Part shown: positions 13,401-20,795 of the stretch, piece by piece
Layout of the letters: each line of letters opens with the position of its first letter
How positions within the stretch are numbered: the first letter of the stretch is position 1
NCBI RefSeq assembly: GCF_000380165.1
Contig: NZ_KB904661.1
Span: forward strand, 32,113 to 96,112
Reading direction: 5' to 3'
Source: Wenjunlia vitaminophila DSM 41686
Lineage (GTDB): Bacteria > Actinomycetota > Actinomycetes > Streptomycetales > Streptomycetaceae
DNA: 64,000 nucleotides
Position numbers and translations under genes: made by a program
The notes under the pieces: model-generated
Seen by the model: only the letters and a program-made list of their open reading frames with translations
The model's database searches: none
Told to the model about the DNA's origin: nothing

Positions 13401-13644
13401 AACTGTTGGTCTCGGGCACCGGGTCGGTGGCCGGGTCCGCGTCGGGGGCGTCCTGCTCGGCACCAGGTGCCTCCGGATCGTCGGCGGCGAGGTCGAGCTG
13501 GCGCTGACGGTCCGCCTGTTGCGGGTAGAGCGTGCCCATCAGGTACTGCTGGTCCGGCGGTGCGTCGAGCACCTCGCTGTCCTCCCCCGCGGGGCCGACG
13601 AGCTGGCGGGTGAGGTAGTCGACCAGCTCCTGGCGCGGATCCAT
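10492..13644 (-). CDS. drmA: DrmA, DISARM helicase (about 1050 aa)
   Basis: SF2 helicase with motif I FPTGGGKTEAYL near residue 425, a DExH-type motif II SLIIQDELHLLTG near 628, motif III-like AATATI and motif VI QATSRVGR near 860. A cysteine knuckle (CPWCG...C...C) sits near 545-585. This layout matches DrmA of DISARM. It is the motor of the DrmAB complex that loads on incoming DNA; the partner DrmB follows with a GTGA overlap. Start chosen at ATG 13644 (MDPRQELVDYLTRQLVGP) because GAAGGAAG lies upstream and DrmA proteins begin with such a 'DYL...LVGP' segment. A GTG at 13722 that overlaps the sigma-gene stop would add 26 proline-rich residues and cannot be excluded. It is downstream of a sigma-factor gene on the same transcript. 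Confidence 0.9.
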   Translation of the reverse strand: MDPRQELVDYLTRQLVGPAGEDSEVLDAPPDQQYLMGTLYPQQADRQRQLDLAADDPEAPGAEQDAPDADPATDPVPETNSWLPASLGLSFYTDAVYIEVSCAAARYETRRNEPGRGRRWQRVPLTPETHTIGPDRKEVPVLDGRAKIQLTRRSYGAGTLITVALVNGKHHGGADDRTPNWDDMLFQCQLSVRPAAGAAVLPYPSVRLASRDPEERELRLQYRHVVTHAVGHGCAVRADRGEDGGVELLVCEALPRAEVPAIRAGGPLDAPALTISHLADPAVDRDQLREELAEFAASYHAWYVGQRAVEVPPWGREAAERILDRVRQAVTRIEAGVRTLCDPERPELLDAFRIAQRAMLLQMRHSAPDQAGQRRHRADAVALDPPVDPKATWRPFQLAFFLLALDGVADPGHRDRETTDLIWFPTGGGKTEAYLLLAAFAIALRRIRGEGGGTTVLSRYTLSLLTTQQFQRAATTICALEHLRRTAPELGLGGEPITIGLWVGDATTPNKFQAAKDAFGEQREASHPEDVFILDRCPWCGTRILPETRSRDRSEYGVRAETDEFAFSCTRDECSFHDVLPVAVVDQHLYEHPPTFVLGTVDKFARLAWEPDSGSLFGAGTGNRPPSLIIQDELHLLTGPLGTTVGLYEAAILELCTDSDGRPPKIIAATATIRRSAEQVRALHFQDVQLFPPPGLDARDSFFAVPDTGRPGRLYLGVMAQGHTAGRGAVATTAAMLQGVHQLPEEHRDAYWTLVAYHHSLRELGRTGTAAGDDIPAQLRGLDEGAGTRELVGEQVQQLDSSVPRADQPILLDRLEKPWRDPRSVSFLPCTNMLSVGVDVKRLAYLLMQGQPKTTAEYIQATSRVGRHHVPGLVVTYFHATRPRDRSHYETFIDYHRALYRYVEPASVTPWSLPARRRALHAALVILVRHRLGLAAENRAGRITDHKEEAGRIADALAERAATAERGATGADADAVRADVRADLGYLLDDWYRQADAAAAEGKALHYRSQGKGQHHLLKTFEQRYGLWETLNSMRSVDRECQITVTGAGK

Positions 13645-13718
13645 GTGCGGCTTCCTTCGATCGGGTGGTGTGGCGTTGAGCGGGAACAGTGGTGGGTCCG
13701 CCGTGAAACGCGGGCGGT

Positions 13719-15257
13719 TCACAGGTGCGGCGGGATCACCCCGTGCCGGATCAACTGGTCACGAAACCCCGGCTTGATCTTCGATTCGATCTGGCGGATG
13801 CGCTCACGCGAGACACCGAAGACGGCCCCGATGACCTCCAGCGTGTCCGGCTCGTCACCGTCGAGACCGGTCCGCCGGACCAGGACGTGCCGCTCACGCT
13901 CGGAGAAGTGCTCCAGCACGTGCCGCAGGCTCGCCTGAAGCTCCTTGCGGATCAACACCACAGCGGGTCCGGGCAGTCGGCTCGGCCCCATGAGGAGGTC
14001 ACCGAGGGCGGTGTCGTCGCCGATGATCCGGTCCAGAGAGTCGGTGGGCCGGCTGACCCTGCGCACCTGCTCCACTTCGGCGAAGGTGAGGCCGGTGGTG
14101 TAGGCCACGTTGGCAACGGTTCTGGCTCGGCCCTCGCTCAGCAGCCTGCGCTCGGCCGCGGCCACCTTGCCGACCTTCTCGTGCACGTGCACCGGCAGCC
14201 GGATCAGCGTTCCCTCGTCAGCGACCGCACGGGTGATGGCCTGTTTGATCCACCACGTCGCGTAGGTAGAGAACTTGTAGCCCCTGGTGGAGTCGAACTT
14301 GCGCACCGCGCGCATCAGTCCGATGGTTCCGTGCTGGACGAGGTCCTCGATGTCCAGTCCCTGTCCCTGGTAGCCCTGCGCAATCTTCCAGACGAGCCGC
14401 TTGTTGTGGCGGACCAGGCACTCGTAAGCGCGCCACCGTTCGCCGTCGCGGGACAGGGCGATTATCTCCTCCGGGGGGACGTCGCGGCTGAGGCGGTCCG
14501 TGCCGCCCCGCAGCAGCACGGCGAGCCCGACTTCCTCATCCGCCTTGAGCACCACCTTGGCCGGCTCCCGCCGCCACCGATCCTCCTCCAGCACGGCCCG
14601 AGCCGCGCGCACGGCGTCGGCCAGTCCTGCGTCCTGGGCGGTGGGCGGGACTCGGGCACGCTTCCCGCCGATCGGCCGTCTCTGGGGCGCGGCCTGGGAC
14701 GTTGGAGCAGGCACGGGCGCAGCAGAGTGGGCCTCACCAGGCTCCACTGGTCCGGTGGTGGGCACGTGGGGCGTTCCGGGGCCGGTGACGGGGAAGTCGG
14801 CGATCAGCTCACGCGCCTCGGCCGGGCTGAGCCGGTGGAGCCGTACCACGCCGTCGTGGGCGAGCCTACTGACGGTGCCGTCGGCGTCGACGTAGCGGGC
14901 GAGCATGCGGCGGACCTGGGCCAGGCGGCTGGCCGTCCCGGCCCCGGTGAGCCCGGGTTCAGAGGCGGGGGTCGGTGGGGCGGACGCCTTCGTCGGCGGG
15001 GGCGCGGCCCACGTTTCAAGGTCGGCGGCAGGTACGGAGCGGTGGTTCGCTCGTCCTCGGGTCACCGGCTCCACGTGGATACCGATAGTAGCGAGCCCAT
15101 TACGAAACCTTCGCTGCTGTTCGTCGGTCCTCAGTCCGAGGCGGTCAGCCTCCAGGGAGAAGTCCCGCTGACTGATCACGCCTGCACGGGTCGCGCAGCT
15201 CTTCAGCCTTTCGATAACGGACGGTAACTCTGCCTCGATGTCACCTTGTTCGGCCAC
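13719..15257 (-). CDS. Sigma-70 family RNA polymerase sigma factor, first gene of the drmAB operon (512 aa)
   Basis: C-terminal half is a clear group 2-type sigma factor. Region 2 spans about 298-350 (LDIEDLVQHGTIGLMRAVRK, FSTYATWWIKQAI); region 3 follows (LPVHVHEKVGKV); region 4 carries the HTH (VIGAVFGVSRERIRQIESKI) near 480-500. The N-terminal 270 residues are unusual: residues 1-70 resemble region 1.1 or a winged helix (VISQRDFSLEADRLGLRTDE), then a low-complexity Pro/Ala linker and a second small domain (ARYVDADGTVSRLAHDGVVR). GTG 15257 has a G-rich tract upstream. The gene heads the drmA-drmB-helicase operon, 75 bp before drmA (GTGA overlap if the longer DrmA is used), so it may direct transcription of the island. 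A housekeeping role is unlikely given the context and the unusual N-terminus. Confidence 0.85.
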   Translation of the reverse strand: MAEQGDIEAELPSVIERLKSCATRAGVISQRDFSLEADRLGLRTDEQQRRFRNGLATIGIHVEPVTRGRANHRSVPAADLETWAAPPPTKASAPPTPASEPGLTGAGTASRLAQVRRMLARYVDADGTVSRLAHDGVVRLHRLSPAEARELIADFPVTGPGTPHVPTTGPVEPGEAHSAAPVPAPTSQAAPQRRPIGGKRARVPPTAQDAGLADAVRAARAVLEEDRWRREPAKVVLKADEEVGLAVLLRGGTDRLSRDVPPEEIIALSRDGERWRAYECLVRHNKRLVWKIAQGYQGQGLDIEDLVQHGTIGLMRAVRKFDSTRGYKFSTYATWWIKQAITRAVADEGTLIRLPVHVHEKVGKVAAAERRLLSEGRARTVANVAYTTGLTFAEVEQVRRVSRPTDSLDRIIGDDTALGDLLMGPSRLPGPAVVLIRKELQASLRHVLEHFSERERHVLVRRTGLDGDEPDTLEVIGAVFGVSRERIRQIESKIKPGFRDQLIRHGVIPPHL

Positions 15258-15334
15258 GGCCCCCCACCCATTACGCCCTCACTCCGGCAACCGCGCGCCA
15301 GATCCACCCGACAGAGTCGGCCGGACAGATCCAC

Positions 15335-15364
15335 ACTCTAGGATCAGTCCGTTTGCATCGTCAA
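15335..15364 (-). promoter_or_regulatory. Likely promoter of the sigma-drmA-drmB operon
   Basis: On the minus strand TTGACG (complement of 15359-15364) is followed after 18 bp by TAGAGT (complement of 15335-15340), a good match to housekeeping-type -35/-10 elements. It lies 78 bp upstream of the GTG at 15257. The block CTAGAGTGTG recurs in part on the opposite strand (TAGAGTGTG from 15421), where it could be the -10 region of the divergent mcrBC-like operon. Confidence 0.5.
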
Positions 15365-15403
15365 CGTGGTACACGAAAGCTGCACATAGAGAAACTAAGC
15401 GAC

Positions 15404-15426
15404 TTGACAGTGTCAACAGGTAGAGT
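15404..15426 (+). promoter_or_regulatory. Palindromic operator-like site and -10-like element before the mcrB-like operon
   Basis: TTGACAGTGTCAA (15404-15416) is a perfect 13-bp palindrome centred on G15410. Four bases later comes TAGAGT (15421-15426). The 11-bp spacing between TTGACA and TAGAGT is too short for a normal promoter, so the palindrome is more likely an operator lying in the -35/-10 spacer. The coding start is ATG 15471. Confidence 0.4.
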
Positions 15427-15470
15427 GTGCGGTGTTCGCACAGGTCCCGTCCAATCTCGGAAGGTCACCC

Positions 15471-17297
15471 ATGCCGCACCCCGACCGCCTCCCCGGTTCC
15501 CCCGAGTTCCGCATCAGGCTTCCCAAGGACGGTGGTGAGGCGCGCGGGTATCTGCTCGCGGAATTCGGCGGCAACGGAACGCACATGTTCCTCCTGCAAG
15601 AGGGTTCGTTGGTAGTCGCCGAGGCACGGCCCGGGCTTGGCGACCACGCCCGCCGGTTGCGCGCAGATCTGCGCGCAACCGGCGGGCTGGTCGACACGCC
15701 TCCCGATCCCGACCGGCCGGAGACACCGCCGCGTTGGGTGACGACCCGAGACGTCGTGTGTAATTCCTCCTCAGCCGCCGCCGCCCTGGTGTATGGCTAC
15801 AACGCAAACGGACCGGAAGCCTGGCGAACCGCCGAGGGCCACCCACTCGCCGACTACCTCTCCACTGGCTGGCGAGCCCCGCGCAAGGCGTGGCTGGTGC
15901 GCGGCTCCAATGTCTCTGGGCACAACCTGGTGCGGCTGTTGTGGCTGAAAGAGGGGTTCATCTCGCTCTCGGGCGAGCACCTCCCACTGCTTGAGGAGAC
16001 CGATCCGACCAAGAGCGTGCTGCGCCGCTACGTGGAGGAGGGGTACGAGGGGGCAGCCTCGTACAACCAGAAGCGGGGCCTCGTCGACGAGTTACACGCA
16101 TTCCTGACACAGATGCGTGTGGGCGACACCGTGGTTACCTTCGACAACAGCCGACTGCACATCGGGCGGATCACGGGGGAAGCTCTGCAGACGTCCTCAG
16201 CAGGCGGGCTGTCCAATCTGCGAAGGACCGTCGGCTGGCTGCCGCAGAGCCATGCCTACGAGGAGCTGCCGGACGAGATACAGCAGAAGCTGTCTGTTCA
16301 GCATGACGTCGTCGACCTGACTGGTGTCCTGGACACGCTGGACGGGCTCAAGGGACCCTCGGAGCGTTCGGGCTCGGCGGCGGCCAACGACATCGGCGAG
16401 TACCCCACCCTCGAACGGCCAACACCGCGGGAGCTGTATCTGCCGGACATCACCGACGTGCTGGCCGCGGACCTTCTGGTCCACGACCGCGCCTGGCTGG
16501 AGGAGATACGTGGACTGCTTCTCGATGACCGACAGATGGTGTTCTACGGGCCGCCGGGCACAGGCAAGACGTATCTGGCGATGAGGCTGGCCGAGTTCTT
16601 CGGCGGCGGCCCAGCACAGGTCAAGATCGTGCAGTTCCACCCTTCGTACGCCTACGAGGACTTCTTCGAGGGGTTCCGCCCCGTGGAGGATCCCGAGACG
16701 AGGGAGGTTGCCTTTCGGCTCACCGCGGGCCCACTGAGGGAACTCGCCGATCTCGCCTCCCGCGAGGGCAACCGGCACATCCCGCACTTTCTGATCATCG
16801 ACGAGATCAATCGCGCTAATCTGGCGAAGGTCTTCGGCGAGCTGTACTTCCTCCTGGAGTACCGGAAGAAGTCCGTGCGCCTCACCTACTCCGGAGACGA
16901 CTTCGCACTGCCGCCGAATCTGTTCGTGATCGGCACCATGAACACTGCCGACCGGTCGATCGCCCTGGTCGACGCGGCGATGCGGCGCCGTTTCGCGTTC
17001 GTGGAGCTGTCACCGCGCGCCGAGCCGACCGCCGGGCTGCTGGCACGCTGGCTGCAGCGCGAGGGCAAGGCTCCGGGGCCAGCCCATCTCCTCGACGCCC
17101 TCAACGCCCGTATCGACGACGCGGACTTTGCCATCGGTCCCTCGTACCTGATGAAGCCGGGTGTGTACCGCGACGGCGGTCTCGAACGGACCTGGCGCAC
17201 GAAGATCCTGCCGCTGCTGGAGGAGCACCACTACGGCGAGGGCATCGACATCACCAACCGCTACGGCCTCGATTCGTTGCGCGAGCAGCGTCCGTGA
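15471..17297 (+). CDS. McrB-like AAA+ restriction ATPase with DUF4357 and EVE-like domains (608 aa)
   Basis: N-terminal domain of about 90 residues, then a DUF4357 block (NSSSAAAALVYGYNANGPEAW near 100-120). Next comes an EVE/PUA-like region at about 140-240 (WLVRGSNVSGHNLVRL, VGDTVVTFDNSRLHIGRITG). The McrB AAA+ motor has Walker A YGPPGTGKT near 360, Walker B FLIIDEINRAN near 440 and the sensor segment MNTADRSIALVDAAMRRRF. EVE/PUA folds commonly bind modified bases, so the expected role is recognition of modified or phage-marked DNA and NTP-driven activation of the McrC nuclease encoded next (GTGA overlap). ATG 15471 follows GGAAGG; the frame extends 13 codons further upstream without a ribosome-binding site. 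First gene of a plus-strand operon divergent from the DISARM sigma gene. Confidence 0.88.
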   Translation: MPHPDRLPGSPEFRIRLPKDGGEARGYLLAEFGGNGTHMFLLQEGSLVVAEARPGLGDHARRLRADLRATGGLVDTPPDPDRPETPPRWVTTRDVVCNSSSAAAALVYGYNANGPEAWRTAEGHPLADYLSTGWRAPRKAWLVRGSNVSGHNLVRLLWLKEGFISLSGEHLPLLEETDPTKSVLRRYVEEGYEGAASYNQKRGLVDELHAFLTQMRVGDTVVTFDNSRLHIGRITGEALQTSSAGGLSNLRRTVGWLPQSHAYEELPDEIQQKLSVQHDVVDLTGVLDTLDGLKGPSERSGSAAANDIGEYPTLERPTPRELYLPDITDVLAADLLVHDRAWLEEIRGLLLDDRQMVFYGPPGTGKTYLAMRLAEFFGGGPAQVKIVQFHPSYAYEDFFEGFRPVEDPETREVAFRLTAGPLRELADLASREGNRHIPHFLIIDEINRANLAKVFGELYFLLEYRKKSVRLTYSGDDFALPPNLFVIGTMNTADRSIALVDAAMRRRFAFVELSPRAEPTAGLLARWLQREGKAPGPAHLLDALNARIDDADFAIGPSYLMKPGVYRDGGLERTWRTKILPLLEEHHYGEGIDITNRYGLDSLREQRP

Positions 17298-18553
17298 CCG
17301 TGCCCGTGCCCGTGCCCGAGGTGACGCTACGCGAGCACGGGCCTGCCGTCTCCGTCCCTCTGGGGCCTGCGGCCGGGCGGGCCCTCGCCGCCTCCGGCAT
17401 CCTGCGGAGTGCGACCCCGGACCCCGGCCGGGACGGGCACTGGCTGCTCCGTGCGGGCAGCAAGGTCGGCGCCGTACGGACGCCCAACGGCCCAGTCGTA
17501 CGGATCACGCCCAAGACCCCCGTGAGCCGCCTGTTCTTCCTTCTCGGGTTCAGTCTCGACCCGGCACGCGCCTGGCGTGACAACCGGGAGGGCGCCGTCG
17601 ACACCGGGACGTACGACGATGTCGTGCCCGCGCTTGCGCACGCCGTGGAGCGGCAGATCGACGCGGCGCTAAGGCTGGGGGTTCTCCAGGGCTACCGGGA
17701 GGTGGAGGAGTCCGCGCTGGTCATGCGCGGGCGGCTGCGCGAGGCCGAGCAGATTCGGCGGCACTTCGGCCGTACGCCGCCCGTGGAGATCGCCTACGAC
17801 GCGTACACCGCCGACACCGCCGAGAACCGCATTCTGCGCGCCGCCACTGAGCGATTGCTGCGGCTGCCGGGAGTTCCCGGTCCTGTCCGACGGCGCCTCG
17901 CCCATCAACGCGTACGTCTCGCCGACGCACTGCCGCTGGTATGGGGGCAGGAACTGCCGCGTTGGCAGCCGTCACGCCTGAACTCCCGCTACCAGCCCGC
18001 GCTGCGGCTCGCCGAGGCCGTCCTGCGCGGCACCTCACCGGAACACCGGCCGGCCGGGTCCAAACCGCTCACCGTCGACGGTTTCCTGCTCGACATGAAC
18101 CAGTTGTTCGAGGACTTCGTCACGGTCGCCCTGCGTGAGGCCCTCCAGGAACACGGCCGGACCGCGCACCTCCAGGACCCCCATCACCTCGACACCGCTG
18201 GTCTCGTACGGATACGGCCCGATCTCGTCGTCCGCACCGGTGACGGCCGCACGCCACTCGCCGTCGTCGACGCCAAGTACAAGGTCGCGAAGGCCGTCGG
18301 ACTCCTCAACGCCGACCTGTACCAGGCGCTGGCGTACGCCACCGTGCTCGGTCTGCCCGAGGCACACCTGGTGTACGCGGCCGGACGGCAGCCTGAGCGC
18401 TTCCATGAGGTGCGCGGAACGACGGCAGGGCCGGGCGGACGGGGAGTGCGGCTGTACCAGCACAGCCTCGACCTCTCCCGCGAACCCGGACAGCTCCTGT
18501 CGGCTCTGAAGGAGATCGCAGGACGGCTGGCCGGAGCCACCCCACATCCGTGA
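17294..18553 (+). CDS. McrC-like nuclease subunit (419 aa)
   Basis: McrC-family protein: an N-terminal strand-rich region contacts McrB, and a C-terminal PD-(D/E)xK nuclease carries RIRPDLVV, then VVDAKYK near residue 320, then DLYQALAYA near 345. These residues (D, D-x-K, Q) form the catalytic site. The YTADTAENRILRAATERLL block near 170-190 is a hallmark of McrC proteins. The GTG start overlaps the mcrB-like stop by four bases (GTGA). Together they would cut modified foreign DNA. Family length is usually 350-450 aa, so it is intact. Confidence 0.88.
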   Translation: MTVPVPVPEVTLREHGPAVSVPLGPAAGRALAASGILRSATPDPGRDGHWLLRAGSKVGAVRTPNGPVVRITPKTPVSRLFFLLGFSLDPARAWRDNREGAVDTGTYDDVVPALAHAVERQIDAALRLGVLQGYREVEESALVMRGRLREAEQIRRHFGRTPPVEIAYDAYTADTAENRILRAATERLLRLPGVPGPVRRRLAHQRVRLADALPLVWGQELPRWQPSRLNSRYQPALRLAEAVLRGTSPEHRPAGSKPLTVDGFLLDMNQLFEDFVTVALREALQEHGRTAHLQDPHHLDTAGLVRIRPDLVVRTGDGRTPLAVVDAKYKVAKAVGLLNADLYQALAYATVLGLPEAHLVYAAGRQPERFHEVRGTTAGPGGRGVRLYQHSLDLSREPGQLLSALKEIAGRLAGATPHP

Positions 18554-18589
18554 CCAGGAAGCGCCGTCAGGCCGAAAGGAAGGGACTTA

Positions 18590-20725
18590 ATGCCCCGGCT
18601 CGCCTTCTCCCAGAGCTTCTGGGACGGCTACGACACCCTGCAGAAGCCGGTTCGAGCCGGAGTACGCAAGGCCATGGCGAAGTTCCAGGCCATGAGCATC
18701 GCCGAACTCAACGCGGACAAGGGACTGCACCTGGAGTCCGTGGAGAACGCCCGTGACCCGCGCATGCGCACCATTCGCATCACCGACTTCTGGCGGGGCG
18801 TCGTCCTCGCCCCTGACGACGGCAGCGACATGTTCCTCCTGGTCAATGTCCTGCCGCACGACGATGCCTACACCTGGGCGGCGAAGCGCTTATATAGCGC
18901 GAACTCCGCGACCCGGGCCCTGGAAGTACGTAACGCGGTCGCCCTGGACGAGCTGACACCGCTGTACGAGACGGCCGCACGCTCGGCTCCACGGCTGATG
19001 TTCGCGGACATCTCCGACGGCACACTGCGCGAACTCGGCATCGACGACCAAGTGCTGCGCGCGGCACGTTCACTGGTGGACAAGGCTCAACTGGAAGCGT
19101 TTTCCACGCTCCTGCCGGAGGACCAACTGGAGGTGCTGCAGTACCTCGCCGAGGGGTTCAGCCCGGAAGAGATCTACCGGGACGTCGTGGCCGTCCGTAG
19201 GCCCGCCGATGCGCCCGCCGAGCCGGTTGAGGACCTGGCCACGGTGATCGCCAACACTCCCACACGCGTCCACCTGGTCACCGGGCCGCAGGAGCTGGAG
19301 GAGATGCTTCAGAAGCCGTTCGAGGCCTGGCGGGTCTTCCTCCACCCCTCCCAGCGGCGCGTCGCCTACCGCACCTCGTACGGGGGGCCCGTCCAGCTCA
19401 CCGGCGGACCCGGAACGGGTAAGACGGTGGCGGCCCTGCATCGGGTCAAGCACCTGCTCGGCCGTTCCGAGGACAGCCGGGTCCTGCTCACCACGTTCAC
19501 GAACGCGCTGGCAGCCGGACTGCGTGAGATGCTCGGGCTGCTCCTCGACGAGGACGAGAAGCTGTTGGCCCGGGTCGACGTGACGACGGTCGACGCCTAC
19601 GCGAACGGCGTCGTGCGCACGAAGTCCGCGGCCGCACCCAGACCGATCGGGGACCGGGAACAGCAGCAGTTGTGGGAGAGGGCTGTCAAGCAGCTCGATC
19701 TGCCGTTCACCGCTCAGTTCCTGGCCCAGGAGTACCGGCACGTCGTTCTCGGCCAGAACCTCCGCGATCTCGATGCCTACCTCGGCGCAAGCCGCCGCGG
19801 CCGCGGCATCGGCCTCGGACCCGCGCGCCGCCGAGAGGTCTGGAACGCCACGGAGCGGTTCGAACAATTCCTTCGCGACCGCGACGAGACCACCCACCTG
19901 CGGATCTGCGTCCGTGCGGCGGAACTCCTCGCAGACGGGCCGCCTCCGTACGCCCACGTCGTCGTCGACGAGGCACAGGACCTGCACCCCGCGCAGTGGC
20001 GTGTGCTGCGTGCGGCTGTGTCTCCTGGCCCCGACGACCTGTTCGTCACCGGCGACCCACATCAGCGGATCTACGACTCCCGGGTCTCGCTCGGCTCCCT
20101 GGGCATCACCACCGCCGGCCGCAGTTTCCGACTGCGGGTCAACTACCGCTCCACCGAAGAGATCCTCGCATGGTCTGCGCGGCTCCTCGCGCCCGTCACC
20201 GTCGACGCGCTCGAGGGCGAGGGAACGGACTCACTGGCCGGGTACCGTTCCCTGCTCCACGGGCGCCGCCCCCAGGCTCAGGGGTACGCGTCCCGACGGG
20301 AGGAGAGTGAGGCCCTGGTGGACCGGGTCCAGGCGTTGCTCGCCGAGGGCCTCGCGCCGCACGAGATCGGCGTGTGCGCACGTTTCAATCTTTCCCTGGA
20401 CATGGCCGAGGAGAAACTGTCGGCCGCGGGCGTCCCGGTGCTACGTGTCAGAGGGCAGGTCACGCACGGGACGGAAGGAGTGCGGCTGGCAACGATGCAC
20501 GCGATGAAAGGTCTAGAGTTCCGCGCGGTGTCCGTCCTCGGTGTCAACGAGGGCACCGTCCCGTTCGCCCGTGAAATCACCCCACGCGAAGTGGACCCGC
20601 TGCAGCACGACGCCGACCTGCTCCGGGAGCGGTGCCTGTTCTTCGTCGCCTGTACTCGCGCTCGCGAAGCACTGAGTGTGACATGGAGCGGAACTCCGAG
20701 CCCGTTCCTACCACGCTCAGCCTAA
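18590..20725 (+). CDS. UvrD-family helicase with N-terminal RelE/ParE-like domain (711 aa)
   Basis: Residues 1-110 (FSQSFWDGYDTLQKPVRAGV... then MRTIRITDFWRGVVLAPDDG, FLLVNVLPHDDAYTWA) have the fold signature of RelE/ParE-type toxins. The remainder is an SF1A helicase: motif I LTGGPGTGKTVAALHR near 270, motif II VVVDEAQDLHPAQW near 458, motif III FVTGDPHQRIY, motif IV LRVNYRSTEEIL, motif V TMHAMKGLEFRAV and motif VI FVACTRAREAL near 685. The start follows AGGAAGGGA, 37 bp after mcrC, so it is the third gene of the operon. Such RelE-UvrD fusions recur in defence islands. The toxin-like domain could cleave RNA or simply dock to nucleic acid; catalytic activity cannot be told from sequence alone. 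Confidence 0.85.
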   Translation: MPRLAFSQSFWDGYDTLQKPVRAGVRKAMAKFQAMSIAELNADKGLHLESVENARDPRMRTIRITDFWRGVVLAPDDGSDMFLLVNVLPHDDAYTWAAKRLYSANSATRALEVRNAVALDELTPLYETAARSAPRLMFADISDGTLRELGIDDQVLRAARSLVDKAQLEAFSTLLPEDQLEVLQYLAEGFSPEEIYRDVVAVRRPADAPAEPVEDLATVIANTPTRVHLVTGPQELEEMLQKPFEAWRVFLHPSQRRVAYRTSYGGPVQLTGGPGTGKTVAALHRVKHLLGRSEDSRVLLTTFTNALAAGLREMLGLLLDEDEKLLARVDVTTVDAYANGVVRTKSAAAPRPIGDREQQQLWERAVKQLDLPFTAQFLAQEYRHVVLGQNLRDLDAYLGASRRGRGIGLGPARRREVWNATERFEQFLRDRDETTHLRICVRAAELLADGPPPYAHVVVDEAQDLHPAQWRVLRAAVSPGPDDLFVTGDPHQRIYDSRVSLGSLGITTAGRSFRLRVNYRSTEEILAWSARLLAPVTVDALEGEGTDSLAGYRSLLHGRRPQAQGYASRREESEALVDRVQALLAEGLAPHEIGVCARFNLSLDMAEEKLSAAGVPVLRVRGQVTHGTEGVRLATMHAMKGLEFRAVSVLGVNEGTVPFAREITPREVDPLQHDADLLRERCLFFVACTRAREALSVTWSGTPSPFLPRSA

Positions 20726-20795
20726 GGAGGCATCTGACCAGCCGGCTGGCACGGGCCGGTGCGGGGCGCCCATCCCGGAGTACCCCGCAGCGTCC

